DNA from: Dyadobacter chenhuakuii
GTDB taxonomy: Bacteria > Bacteroidota > Bacteroidia > Cytophagales > Spirosomataceae
Reading direction: 5' to 3'
DNA length: 64,000 nt
Assembly (NCBI RefSeq): GCF_023821985.2
Contig: NZ_CP098805.1
Span: 558,001 to 622,000, forward strand
The translations under genes and the position numbers were made by a program. Below, in pieces: positions 19,544 through 27,603 of this stretch (position 1 is its first letter; every line of letters begins with the position of its first letter). The notes under the pieces are model-generated. The model was not told where the DNA came from. It ran no database searches and saw nothing but the letters and a program-made list of their open reading frames with translations.

Positions 19544-19861
19544 ATGACTATGCAAACAAGAGAAGATATTTTACGAAAAATAGAATCGGTCACAAATGCT
19601 GAATCCAGCAAATGGAAAGAGCGAGCAGCCCGCAAAGCCGAAAATCCGAAGGCACTTGAAAAATCAAGGATTATCGCGATTAATATCCTTGCCCAATTGC
19701 GGAAACTTGGAATGAGTCAAAAGGATTTGGCGGAGAAATTGCAAGTGACGCCTCAAACTGTGAATTCCTGGGTGAAAGGGAATAGCAATTTTACGATTGA
19801 GACGATTGTAAGGATTGAGGAGGTTTTGGGGGTGGAGTTGATTGGGGTTAGTGTAAGTTAA
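19544..19861 (+). CDS. XRE helix-turn-helix protein, antitoxin-like
   Basis: Protein of 105 residues. A charged helical N-terminus (about 1-45) is followed by an XRE helix-turn-helix (about 48-100: LAQLRKLGMSQKDLAEKLQVTPQTVNSWVKGNSNFT). Small XRE proteins of this layout often act as antitoxins or repressors of the next gene. It is divergent from yefM and lies 83 bases ahead of the 569-residue protein at 19945, in the same direction. A second in-frame ATG two codons later is also possible. The link with the downstream gene is inferred from position. Confidence 0.75.
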   Translation: MTMQTREDILRKIESVTNAESSKWKERAARKAENPKALEKSRIIAINILAQLRKLGMSQKDLAEKLQVTPQTVNSWVKGNSNFTIETIVRIEEVLGVELIGVSVS

Positions 19862-19944
19862 GTAGGTATAAACTTAATGAACATCGATCGACTGTCGGTT
19901 TTTTTAAGCAGTAAATTCAAGCCATTATTTTCCAATAGCTAGTT

Positions 19945-21654
19945 ATGAGCTATGCAGTCTTCCCTACATTTAAAGAAATTTTTCCTGATTTAGAAGCGCC
20001 GTCATTGGATGACATTCTTAGATCGACGCCCTCGATCGCTCTATTAAGGGTTGCGGCCTATTTGAATTCACAAGTGCATATTTCTCAATTTGACACTGAA
20101 AGCCAGGAAAAGATTTTCAAGCGATGGATCAAAGTATTTGATATTGCAACTACAAAAAAAATATGGCTAAACTATATCATTTTCAAGAGTCGCATTGAAG
20201 AAAATGGCTTTCGCGTCTCAATATTTACGTCAATAACTCTTTTGCCGCTTATGCAGCGTATACTTCATACCTATAATGAACTACCAATGCCAGTCGAAGC
20301 ATCAAAGGAAGCGGAAATGGCATTTTTACAGGCATTATTGGTTAACAGTTCACAAACTGGTAGGTATATTAGAGAGGGCTCTTTGAAAAACAAGAATGAT
20401 TTATTCAAAATGGCGCTTCTTGGTCAGGCGAAGCAGTATGAATTTGTCGAGAGGAAAGATATATTCTCTTTGATTTTAATTTCAAATGCTTTGTTTGAGC
20501 ATCTAAATAGCGATGTTGTAACTAAACCGCATCTAACGGATTTCTTGCAGCAAAAGAATTTGGACTCTTACCAGGCGTATTTGCGCGGGGTAGCTGAAAT
20601 CTATTTGCAAGAGGCAGGAAAGACGTTTTTCTTTCAGTTAGGAGATCAGAATAGTTATTTAAGATCACTATTCAATGAGATGTCTTTACCCATCTCTGAA
20701 CTCCCATCCTCTATTTCAAAGTTTCGTCAGAATGATGAAGATTTTAAGTTATTCAGAAAGTACCCAATAGTTAGGTCTTCTGATGATCAATATTACATTT
20801 TACATCATAACTTCTTTATTGATAAGTTGTATCAAAGCGTAGTATTTGAAATTTATCGGGAAACATCATTGAAAAATGTCTTTAAAAAGTTTGACTCTTT
20901 TTTACAATGGTTAGGTAATTTCGCCGAAGAACAGCTTTTTTACGGATTTGTTCATGGCTGCTTTCGATCAGGGAAGTATGTAATATCCGTTGAGGGAAAT
21001 AAGCACAGTAATATAGAGTATTCCGATTTCTATCTTCGAATTGGCAATGCAGTCTTCCTATTTGAGTTTAAAAATTCGATCATTAAGGCGGAGATTAAAC
21101 ATTCATATGATTATGAAGCCGTCAAATCGGAAATTGAGGAAAAGCTAGTAGTAAGTTCAGATGGGAAGCCAAAAGGTGTAACACAATTAATAAATGTAAT
21201 TAAGAAGTTACTTGGTGGGCCTTTTTTCTTCGATGACTATATCGCAAAAAAGATTGGGCGCTTACAAATTTACCCGATAATTGTACATACAGATGATTTC
21301 TTTAACATTGATGGAGTCGAAAAAATTATTGATGATGAATTTCGTGCGCAAATGACAAAAATGAATGTATCTCGTCATAATGTCAAACCAATCGTATTAA
21401 TGCATCTCAACGATCTAATCGAATTACAACTTTCTTCAACATCCGATAGTAGCCATTTTCGTATGGTTTTAGATACGTACTTAAAACGTCGAATGAAGTT
21501 TAGGAGAAAGCAATCGCGCAATATGCATGAAGACTTAAAACTCTATCGATGTTTCAGGAATGTCATCAGCGACTTGTTTCCCGAGAACAATTCCGCGATT
21601 GTGGATAAACTAGTCCGGGCGCTGGATATTCAAGAATCGAACAGTTCTTTGTAG
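19945..21654 (+). CDS. Unrecognised 569-aa protein with PD-(D/E)XK nuclease-like motif
   Basis: I do not recognise this family. The first 320 residues are mostly helical without a clear motif. The C-terminal part shows a plausible PD-(D/E)XK core: a helix with E328/E329 (NFAEEQLFYGF), D361 (YSDFYLRIGN), E374-x-K376 (FLFEFKNS), and Q414 on a following helix (GVTQLINVI). The order and spacing suit an endonuclease of the restriction superfamily. There is no signal peptide or membrane segment, so it is cytoplasmic. The gene is visibly more AT-rich than its neighbours, suggesting transfer. The XRE gene at 19544 precedes it and toxin-antitoxin genes flank it, so a defence or toxin role is a reasonable guess. 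Confidence 0.7.
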   Translation: MSYAVFPTFKEIFPDLEAPSLDDILRSTPSIALLRVAAYLNSQVHISQFDTESQEKIFKRWIKVFDIATTKKIWLNYIIFKSRIEENGFRVSIFTSITLLPLMQRILHTYNELPMPVEASKEAEMAFLQALLVNSSQTGRYIREGSLKNKNDLFKMALLGQAKQYEFVERKDIFSLILISNALFEHLNSDVVTKPHLTDFLQQKNLDSYQAYLRGVAEIYLQEAGKTFFFQLGDQNSYLRSLFNEMSLPISELPSSISKFRQNDEDFKLFRKYPIVRSSDDQYYILHHNFFIDKLYQSVVFEIYRETSLKNVFKKFDSFLQWLGNFAEEQLFYGFVHGCFRSGKYVISVEGNKHSNIEYSDFYLRIGNAVFLFEFKNSIIKAEIKHSYDYEAVKSEIEEKLVVSSDGKPKGVTQLINVIKKLLGGPFFFDDYIAKKIGRLQIYPIIVHTDDFFNIDGVEKIIDDEFRAQMTKMNVSRHNVKPIVLMHLNDLIELQLSSTSDSSHFRMVLDTYLKRRMKFRRKQSRNMHEDLKLYRCFRNVISDLFPENNSAIVDKLVRALDIQESNSSL

Positions 21655-21694
21655 GTCCCATTAGTGTCGCTTTTTATTAGTTTTAAGATTCAGC

Positions 21695-21797
21695 CTATCT
21701 AGTTCTCCCAATCAACCTCTCCAACCGACCCCACATCTCATCCCTCTCATTTAACATCCGCTCATTCAAATAATTGATAAAATCAAACAATCCTTGA
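21695..21797 (-). pseudogene. Remnant of the XRE/coiled-coil regulator C-terminus
   Basis: Translated on the minus strand, 21695-21797 gives a tail ending in NERMLNERDEMWGRLERLIG and then a stop. It matches the C-terminal coiled coil of the XRE copies (YERMLKEKDEMIGRLERLIG in copy 1). No helix-turn-helix part precedes it; upstream lies higA copy 2. It is therefore a fragment of a fourth family member. Confidence 0.7.
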
Positions 21798-21824
21798 ATT
21801 CTGAGGTATCATAATTTTCAATGT

Positions 21825-22148
21825 TTAAGCCGGCTGCATTACCTTCGGCTGCCATATCACCCTAATTTTAGATGCATCTACGCGCTTCCTAGCCTGTGCA
21901 AGATCATAATTTTTCTGTACGGATAACCAAAACTCGGCATCCGTGTTAGGAAATGCCGCGCCTAAACGGATTGCCATTTCTGGCGACACGGCAGATTTCC
22001 CATTGATAATTGCAGACAGCGTTTTACGAGTTGTCCCCAATACTGCGGTAACCTGCTCAACTGTAAGTTTTTGCCCTGTTTCCTGATAAATCCCGTCAAG
22101 GGTTTCTCGAATAAGTTCGCCTGCATGGGCTGGATCAAACAAAATCAT
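21825..22148 (-). CDS. higA: HigA-family antitoxin, copy 2 (toxin partner lost)
   Basis: Antitoxin of 107 residues, about 84% identical by my count to the HigA at 7973-8296, with the same DPAH.GELIRETLDGIY start and the same helix-turn-helix. It is intact. Directly upstream, where higB should lie, only the last 13 codons of a HigB-like frame remain (22161-22205). It may act as an orphan antitoxin able to bind toxin from the 8.3-kb pair, which is inference from similarity. An XRE regulator fragment lies downstream and a full XRE regulator lies upstream. Confidence 0.88.
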   Translation of the reverse strand: MILFDPAHAGELIRETLDGIYQETGQKLTVEQVTAVLGTTRKTLSAIINGKSAVSPEMAIRLGAAFPNTDAEFWLSVQKNYDLAQARKRVDASKIRVIWQPKVMQPA

Positions 22149-22160
22149 AGTGTTTCCTGT

Positions 22161-22205
22161 TTAACGGCAATCTATATATCCAACGTCTGCTTCATTCTTT
22201 CCCTA
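22161..22205 (-). pseudogene. C-terminal remnant of higB
   Basis: The minus-strand frame reads GKNEADVGYIDCR then stop, matching GENAADVDYIDYH at the end of intact HigB (8309-8587). In-frame reading upstream meets a TAG at 22203-22205 and similarity ends there. The distance to higA is the same (12 bases) as in the intact pair. A palindromic element begins about 20 bases further on. Confidence 0.75.
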
Positions 22206-22223
22206 TTGCATGTATTTAATTGC

Positions 22224-22389
22224 TAGCCGTAGAGCGGCTTCCTGTTTGTAGAACAACGATTTTGGTTTTATTGCAAAGGCCCTAGCAGGGCCTCCTAATG
22301 ATCGCGAATGCACAGGAGGCCCCGCTGGGGCCTAGTATTTGTGATCCATTGATTTTTCTATAAACAGGTTGCTCCTCCGGAGCTAAGGT
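22224..22389. mobile_element. Palindromic non-coding element (MITE/REP-like)
   Basis: About 165 bases with nested inverted repeats. The inner arms 22277-22296 and 22314-22333 (AGGCCCTAGCAGGGCCTCCT and its near-complement) agree at 18 of 20 positions. The outer flanks, AGAGCGGCTTCCTGTTTGTAGAA and TTCTATAAACAGGTTGCTCCTCC, are also inverted relatives of each other. Each end carries its own small hairpin (AGCCG-tagag-CGGCT and GCTCC-TCC-GGAGC). It has no open reading frame. It occupies the place where the rest of higB copy 2 should be. Confidence 0.55.
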
Positions 22390-22398
22390 TTGCCGTTT

Positions 22399-22824
22399 TC
22401 ACCTCCCCCCAATCAACCGCTCCAACCTCTCCATCATCTCATCCTTCTCCCTCAACATCCGCTCATACAAAGCAATCTTCTCATCATGAAGCTGCATGAT
22501 TTTATCAATAGGATTTGAGTGAACAGGTCCGTAATTCGTAGAATTACCAAATGGGCTGTCATTAAAAGTATTTGATATAATATTCACTGCCTTCTCCTCA
22601 TCAAAATTCCGAATCGCCTCAGCAGGGATTTTCAGAATTGCTGAAACCTGCTCCAAAATATCAGCATCAATCTTTTCCTTCTGTTCTAGCAATGAGATTT
22701 TCTGCTGGTTCCATTCTTCGCCGAGCTCAAACGCAAGGAAATCTTGTTTTATCCCGAGCATTTCTCGAAATCTTTTTAGGTTACGGCCTTCGTGAATCTT
22801 TGGATTGGAGGTAGTATGTGTCAT
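22399..22824 (-). CDS. XRE regulator with C-terminal coiled coil, copy 2
   Basis: Protein of 141 residues, closely similar to copies 1 and 3 over the helix-turn-helix (NLKRFREMLGIKQDFLAFELG ... QQKISLLEQKEK) and over the coiled-coil tail (LHDEKIALYERMLREKDEMMERLERL). The linker around residues 93-110 is different. It is transcribed towards the palindromic element, the higB remnant and higA copy 2, so the order XRE-(HigB)-HigA is the same as at 8-9 kb. Its leader carries the same conserved block (22841-22865). Likely a DNA-binding repressor. Confidence 0.85.
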   Translation of the reverse strand: MTHTTSNPKIHEGRNLKRFREMLGIKQDFLAFELGEEWNQQKISLLEQKEKIDADILEQVSAILKIPAEAIRNFDEEKAVNIISNTFNDSPFGNSTNYGPVHSNPIDKIMQLHDEKIALYERMLREKDEMMERLERLIGGR

Positions 22825-22840
22825 ACAGAGACGGTTTTTG

Positions 22841-22880
22841 TTAAAAAGGCAATTTATATAAATCCTTCGGGAAGTTCAGG
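22841..22880 (-). promoter_or_regulatory. Conserved leader of XRE copy 2
   Basis: TTAAAAAGGCAATTTATATAAATCC (plus strand) corresponds to the leader blocks at 9099 and 41085. The dyad next to it is degenerate (GGGAAGTTCAGG). A further shared element, AATGTAAGTTACCGG, occurs here at about 22900 and again before copy 3. Confidence 0.45.
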
Positions 22881-22994
22881 TATATTTTACAGGCCAGGGA
22901 ATGTAAGTTACCGGTTGCAGATTGTTGGGTATGTTTTTCAGGATTGCATGCTGCTATGCATTGGTGCTGCTCTCAGCACAGTTGAACTGACTCC

Positions 22995-23034
22995 AAGGGA
23001 AAACCCTAAGTTTTAAAAAAGTAGGGTTTCCCTT
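22995..23034. promoter_or_regulatory. Inverted pair of AGGG-N3/4-CCCTA dyads
   Basis: AAGGGAAAACCCTA (22995-23008) and TAGGGTTTCCCTT (23022-23034) form a 13-base inverted repeat, and each arm is itself a dyad. The first arm is the reverse of the motif upstream of the response regulator at 16447. They could be operator sites for the GH26 gene or a hairpin; there is no T run on the plus strand. Confidence 0.4.
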
Positions 23035-23059
23035 ATTCTATGTCCATGTTGATTCGTCC

Positions 23060-23067
23060 TATTTTTG
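23060..23067 (+). promoter_or_regulatory. Candidate Bacteroidota -7 promoter box for GH26
   Basis: TATTTTTG matches the Bacteroidota -7 consensus TAnnTTTG, 53 bases before the GH26 ATG. A clear -33 TTTG at the usual distance is not seen, so support is moderate. Confidence 0.4.
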
Positions 23068-23120
23068 CTGGATAAAATTCTATTTATCCTGCGGGATCTT
23101 CATGTACATTAATTTTTAAA

Positions 23121-24242
23121 ATGATCCGAATATCAATCGCTTTAACTGTCCTCTTTTTTGCCTCAAATGCTGTAACCCGGGCCCAAAAACTGATAGACCC
23201 GAAAGCAACAAAAGAGACGGCTGCATTATACCAGAACATGCACAAGCTAGCCAAAAAGCACATACTTTTTGGACATCAGGATGCAACCGATTATGGACAC
23301 GGCTGGCGTGACGAAGCGGGAAGATCGGACGTGAAATCGGTGGTTGGCGCGCATCCGGCAGTCATTGGTGTGGACATTGCGCCGCTGACAGGCAGACCAG
23401 CGGAATCTATAAAAAAGAGTGAAGAGCGTTTAAGAAAACTCGTCACGGACACTTACGCCCGTGGTGGGATTACAACCATCTCCTGGCATTTTTCCAATCC
23501 GGTTTCGGGCGGTGGCTTTTACTGGAAAGATTCTGTTTCGTTGCCGGCGGTGAAATATATTGTTCCGGGAGGCAAAAACCATGAGGATTATAAACTCATT
23601 TTGCAGGGTTTGGCTGGCTGGTTCAAAAGTTTGAAAGGTGCGAACGGAGAAGATATTCCGCTTATTTTCAGGCCTTATCATGAGTTTGACGGCGATTGGT
23701 TCTGGTGGGGCAAGTCACATTGCACGCCGGACGAGTTCAAGTCGTTGTGGCAATTCACGGCGGGCTATCTGCGGGATAGTCTGGATGTTCATAACCTGAT
23801 TTACGCCTTTTCTCCTGACAATAAATTCAACACTGTCGCAGAGTTCACCGAGCGTTATCCTGGCAATGAATGGGTGGATATGGTTGGCATGGACAACTAC
23901 GGCGATATGGGCCGGGATGGCAAGTACAATCTGGATCAGGCGATTAAAAAAATCAAAATCGTCAACGACTTTGCACTGCAAAACAAAAAACTTGCAGCAT
24001 TCACCGAGACCGGTCTTGAATCCATCGTGAATCCGGTTTGGTATACCGATGTGCTGCTTAAAGTGCTTCAAAAGAACAAGTTGAACCTTGCTTACGTGCT
24101 TGTTTGGCGCAATGATACCAAAAGCTCCACCCATTATTACGCGCCATTTCCCGGGCATCCGGCCGCACTGGATTTCAAGAAGTTTTACGACGATGAATAC
24201 ACGCTGTTTGAAGGCGATTTGAAGCAGATTTACAGCCGATAG
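23121..24242 (+). CDS. Glycoside hydrolase family 26 beta-mannanase
   Basis: Endo-beta-1,4-mannanase-type GH26 enzyme of 373 residues with a signal peptide (ALTVLFFASNAVTRAQ). The acid/base is E188 in RPYHEFDGDWFWWG, the GH26 hallmark, and the nucleophile is E296 in AAFTETGLE. The early HILFGHQDATDYG segment and WHFSNPVSGGGFYW are also typical. It should cut the beta-mannan backbone outside or in the periplasm. It heads the SusC/SusD locus that follows on the same strand, 71 bases before susC. With the GH36 alpha-galactosidase at 35516 it indicates a galactomannan-type substrate. Confidence 0.92.
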   Translation: MIRISIALTVLFFASNAVTRAQKLIDPKATKETAALYQNMHKLAKKHILFGHQDATDYGHGWRDEAGRSDVKSVVGAHPAVIGVDIAPLTGRPAESIKKSEERLRKLVTDTYARGGITTISWHFSNPVSGGGFYWKDSVSLPAVKYIVPGGKNHEDYKLILQGLAGWFKSLKGANGEDIPLIFRPYHEFDGDWFWWGKSHCTPDEFKSLWQFTAGYLRDSLDVHNLIYAFSPDNKFNTVAEFTERYPGNEWVDMVGMDNYGDMGRDGKYNLDQAIKKIKIVNDFALQNKKLAAFTETGLESIVNPVWYTDVLLKVLQKNKLNLAYVLVWRNDTKSSTHYYAPFPGHPAALDFKKFYDDEYTLFEGDLKQIYSR

Positions 24243-24313
24243 CGCATTCAATTTGCCGCCGGATGCGGTGGCGTTAAACGAATTATACCTTTAAAACCAA
24301 ACCATGTAAAAGT

Positions 24314-27300
24314 ATGAAACATGCTTTACTAAGTCGACGCGCCTGTGCCGCGGCTGTTACCCGCCTGGTGCCAGTGCTTAATCAGGTGAAGATCAGAAGA
24401 ATGAAGAAATTGGCAGCCTGTGTTGTTGTAATGTCCTTAATGAAAGCAAATTATGACGTATATGCAACCAGCGTTCGAAAGTTCCATATTGAAAATAGCA
24501 CGGAAAATCAGCTGCCGGTGATTGAAGTGAGTGGCAAGGTGGTAGATGACAGAGGCGAGCCGCTGCCGGGCGTCAGCATTGTGATCAAAGGGACGACGCA
24601 GGGAACAACCACAGGCGCAGACGGCAAGTACGCGCTGGCGGTTCCGGGAAACAACTCGGTGCTGATCTTCTCATTTGTAGGGTATTTGTCCAAAGAAATA
24701 GTTGTAGGCACGCAAAGCACCATTAATGTAACGCTTCCCGTGGATACAAAGGCATTGGAAGAAGTGGTTGTAGTCGGTTACGGTGAAATGAAACGTGCCG
24801 ATCTGACCACAGCGCAGACCTCAATTTCTTCCAAGGATATTGAAAAAACGGTTAACACAACCATTGAACAGGCTATCCAGGGTCGGTCTGCGGGTGTGTA
24901 TGTGACGCAAAACTCAGGGCAACCGGGCGGTGGTATTTCGGTGAATATCCGGGGCGTTAACTCGATCAGCGGGAGTAATGAGCCTTTATATGTAGTCGAT
25001 GGTGTGCAGATTCCGGGCCAGTCGGCTTCCTACGGATCGCAGAGTTCTTCCAATCCACTTGCTGGTTTGAACCCTGCTGACATTGAGTCTATTGAAGTTT
25101 TGCAAGGTCCTTCGGCGACTGCGATTTATGGTTCAAGAGCGACCAATGGTGTTTTGATCGTCACTACTAAAAGAGGAAAGTCCGGAGATACCAAAATCTC
25201 TTACGGATATCAATATAGTTTGCAGACGCCCCCGTCGCCGTTGAAAGTAATGAACATGCAGCAATACGCGCAGATGGTGGGTGAATACCATGCCATTGCG
25301 GGCGGTGATACGCCGGGCGAATTTCTAGACCCTTCTCTGCTTGGCCCTGGTACGGACTGGCAAAAAGAGCTTTTCAAAAGCGCACCCATGAACAAGCACC
25401 AGCTAAGCCTGAGCGGTGGAAATGACAAGACAACCTATTATCTGTCAGGCGAATATCTGAAACAGGATGGTGTTGCATTAGGCTCGGGTTTTAACCGATA
25501 TGGATTCAGGCTGAACCTTGATAACAAACCCAGAAAATGGGCGACGATTGGAGCCAATCTGAGCTTTAACCAGACAAATGATAACCTCACCACCAGCCAG
25601 GAAAATGTCATTGCCAGTGCATTACAGCTAACTCCGCAAGTTCCGGTTAGAAACCTAGACGGTTCATGGGGCGGAGGCGATGAGAACAATGGCGCCAACC
25701 AGTTTGCGCCCGTTAACCCGATCGCGATTGCCAGCCTGACCACCAATAAGCTCGTAAGAAGGCAATTCCTGGGCGGATTGAACCTGGGCATCGAAATCAT
25801 GAAAGGCCTGAACTTCCGCTCATCTTTTAACACAAACCTGGGCTTTTCTAACTCAACCTATTACATTCCAACCTATGCCATTGGCTGGGCAAGAAACGTA
25901 ACTGCTTCACTGACAAACGGAACGGGCGTTAACACGTATTACAACTGGAACCAGCTTCTGGAATATAACAAGCAGCTCGGCAAGCACAGTATCAATGTGA
26001 TGGTAACGCACGAGGCACAGGCTTCGGCCTATAAAAATGTGGGCGGAACCCGGACGGGATTTTTGACCAATGACATTCTCGATTTGGCAGCCGGTGATGC
26101 ATTGACATCCAGCAACTCAGGCGGCTCGGGCGAATGGGCCATGGAATCGTACCTGGGAAGGTTGAACTACAATTACGCCGATCGCTACATTGTGATGGCA
26201 ACAGTAAGGCGAGACGGTTCGGCCAATTTTGGTAAAGAAAATAAATGGGGCTTTTTCCCGTCGGTGTCCGCAGCCTGGCGCGTTTCGCAGGAGTCTTTCT
26301 TTAATATACCCGCTATCAGCGACCTGAAACTGCGTTTCGAAACGGGCGTGACGGGAAACCAGGGCGGGGGAGGCATTTACTCGCCGATGGGCACGGGCGC
26401 AACGCCAACTTCCACGGGTTTCCTGCCCACCAAATACAGCAACCAGGGTTTGAAATGGGAAGAAACCAAAACCAACAACTTCGGTATCAACGTGGCATTG
26501 TTTGACAACCGGATTCAGTTTGAGGTGGATTATTATATCAAAGACACCGATAACCTGCTGATGGAGAAGCCGCTTCCCTGGTATATGGGAACCAATGGAG
26601 AGGGAGCCGTAAGCCCTCCGACGGTGAATATCGGTGCGCTGCAAAATAAGGGTTATGGCTTCACCATCAACACGATCAACATCAATAAAGGCGGCTTCAA
26701 ATGGGAAAGCAGCCTGAATATTTCCAGTTTCAAAACCAAGATCAAATCGTTTTACTCCGAAAGTGCATTCGTGGACCGCACGTCCTGGTGGATGCAGGAT
26801 TGGACACAACGTTCCGAAGTGGGAGAAGCGCCGTGGCTGTTCCGCGGTTATATGGAAGAAGGCTTATTCCAAAATGTCGCTGAGATCGACGGCAGCGCAG
26901 TTCCTGTTGACAACAACGGAGATAGATTGCCTACCAATATCGATAACATTTGGGTAGGCGATGTGAAGTTTAAAGACATCAATGGTGACGGAAAAATCAA
27001 TGAATTGGACCTCACCAACATTGGTAACCCATGGCCGAAAATGTTTGCCGGTTTTACCAACACATTCTCATACAAAGGTTTTGACCTGAGTTTGTTGTTC
27101 ACCAGCACTTACGGAAACGACATTTACAATTACCTGGGCAAGCTTAATACCAACGCGAGCAACATTAACCTGAGCCGCAACCTGCTCGTACATGCCATGG
27201 ATTATGCCAAACCGATCACCAATGAAGCGGGCGACGTGGTGCTGGCCAATCCCGGAACAGATGTAGCACGTATTTCCAACGGTCCCAACGGGAACTTCAA

Positions 27301-27592
27301 CCGGCATACCGACAAATGGGTGGAAGACGGCTCTTTTATCCGCCTCAAAAACGTATCGTTGAGCTACAATGTGCCTGCCGCTTTTATGTCAAAACAGAAA
27401 GTGATCCGGGGCGCAAGACTTTCCGTTGGCGCGCAGAATGTGCTCACATTCACCAAATACACCGGGTTTGATCCTGAGGTAGGAGCCTACGTATCACGGG
27501 ATGCAAGTCCTGGAAACCAGGCGATCGGCTTGGATTATGGCCGTTATCCTTTGACTCCGGTTTACACTTTTAGCCTTGGCCTGGACTTCTAA
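24314..27592 (+). CDS. susC: SusC/RagA TonB-linked outer-membrane transporter
   Basis: TonB-dependent transporter of 1092 residues. A carboxypeptidase-like regulatory domain (about 72-150: GKVVDDRGEPLPGVSIVIKG) is followed by the SusC plug signature (ALEEVVVVGYGEMKRADLTTA, then YVVDGVQI) and a long beta-barrel ending in an aromatic residue. The start is uncertain: the ATG at 24401 (MKKLAACVVVMSLMKANY) gives a shorter signal-like leader, while the ATG at 24314 gives a 29-residue extension. It imports oligosaccharides together with the SusD encoded 11 bases downstream. No STN domain is present, so it probably does not signal through FecR. Confidence 0.93.
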   Translation: MKHALLSRRACAAAVTRLVPVLNQVKIRRMKKLAACVVVMSLMKANYDVYATSVRKFHIENSTENQLPVIEVSGKVVDDRGEPLPGVSIVIKGTTQGTTTGADGKYALAVPGNNSVLIFSFVGYLSKEIVVGTQSTINVTLPVDTKALEEVVVVGYGEMKRADLTTAQTSISSKDIEKTVNTTIEQAIQGRSAGVYVTQNSGQPGGGISVNIRGVNSISGSNEPLYVVDGVQIPGQSASYGSQSSSNPLAGLNPADIESIEVLQGPSATAIYGSRATNGVLIVTTKRGKSGDTKISYGYQYSLQTPPSPLKVMNMQQYAQMVGEYHAIAGGDTPGEFLDPSLLGPGTDWQKELFKSAPMNKHQLSLSGGNDKTTYYLSGEYLKQDGVALGSGFNRYGFRLNLDNKPRKWATIGANLSFNQTNDNLTTSQENVIASALQLTPQVPVRNLDGSWGGGDENNGANQFAPVNPIAIASLTTNKLVRRQFLGGLNLGIEIMKGLNFRSSFNTNLGFSNSTYYIPTYAIGWARNVTASLTNGTGVNTYYNWNQLLEYNKQLGKHSINVMVTHEAQASAYKNVGGTRTGFLTNDILDLAAGDALTSSNSGGSGEWAMESYLGRLNYNYADRYIVMATVRRDGSANFGKENKWGFFPSVSAAWRVSQESFFNIPAISDLKLRFETGVTGNQGGGGIYSPMGTGATPTSTGFLPTKYSNQGLKWEETKTNNFGINVALFDNRIQFEVDYYIKDTDNLLMEKPLPWYMGTNGEGAVSPPTVNIGALQNKGYGFTINTININKGGFKWESSLNISSFKTKIKSFYSESAFVDRTSWWMQDWTQRSEVGEAPWLFRGYMEEGLFQNVAEIDGSAVPVDNNGDRLPTNIDNIWVGDVKFKDINGDGKINELDLTNIGNPWPKMFAGFTNTFSYKGFDLSLLFTSTYGNDIYNYLGKLNTNASNINLSRNLLVHAMDYAKPITNEAGDVVLANPGTDVARISNGPNGNFNRHTDKWVEDGSFIRLKNVSLSYNVPAAFMSKQKVIRGARLSVGAQNVLTFTKYTGFDPEVGAYVSRDASPGNQAIGLDYGRYPLTPVYTFSLGLDF

Positions 27593-27603
27593 AAACGAAT
27601 CAA

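Noticed and set aside
22224..22389. Possible CRISPR fragment
   Set aside because: There is one set of nested inverted repeats, no direct repeats with regular spacers and no cas genes.
24243..24300. GCCGCC/GGTGGC hairpin after GH26 as a terminator
   Set aside because: The stem is short and imperfect with no T run, and the next gene is probably co-transcribed.
26117..26809. Long minus-strand open frame inside susC
   Set aside because: It lies wholly antisense to a well-supported transporter gene, has no family resemblance and arises from codon bias.
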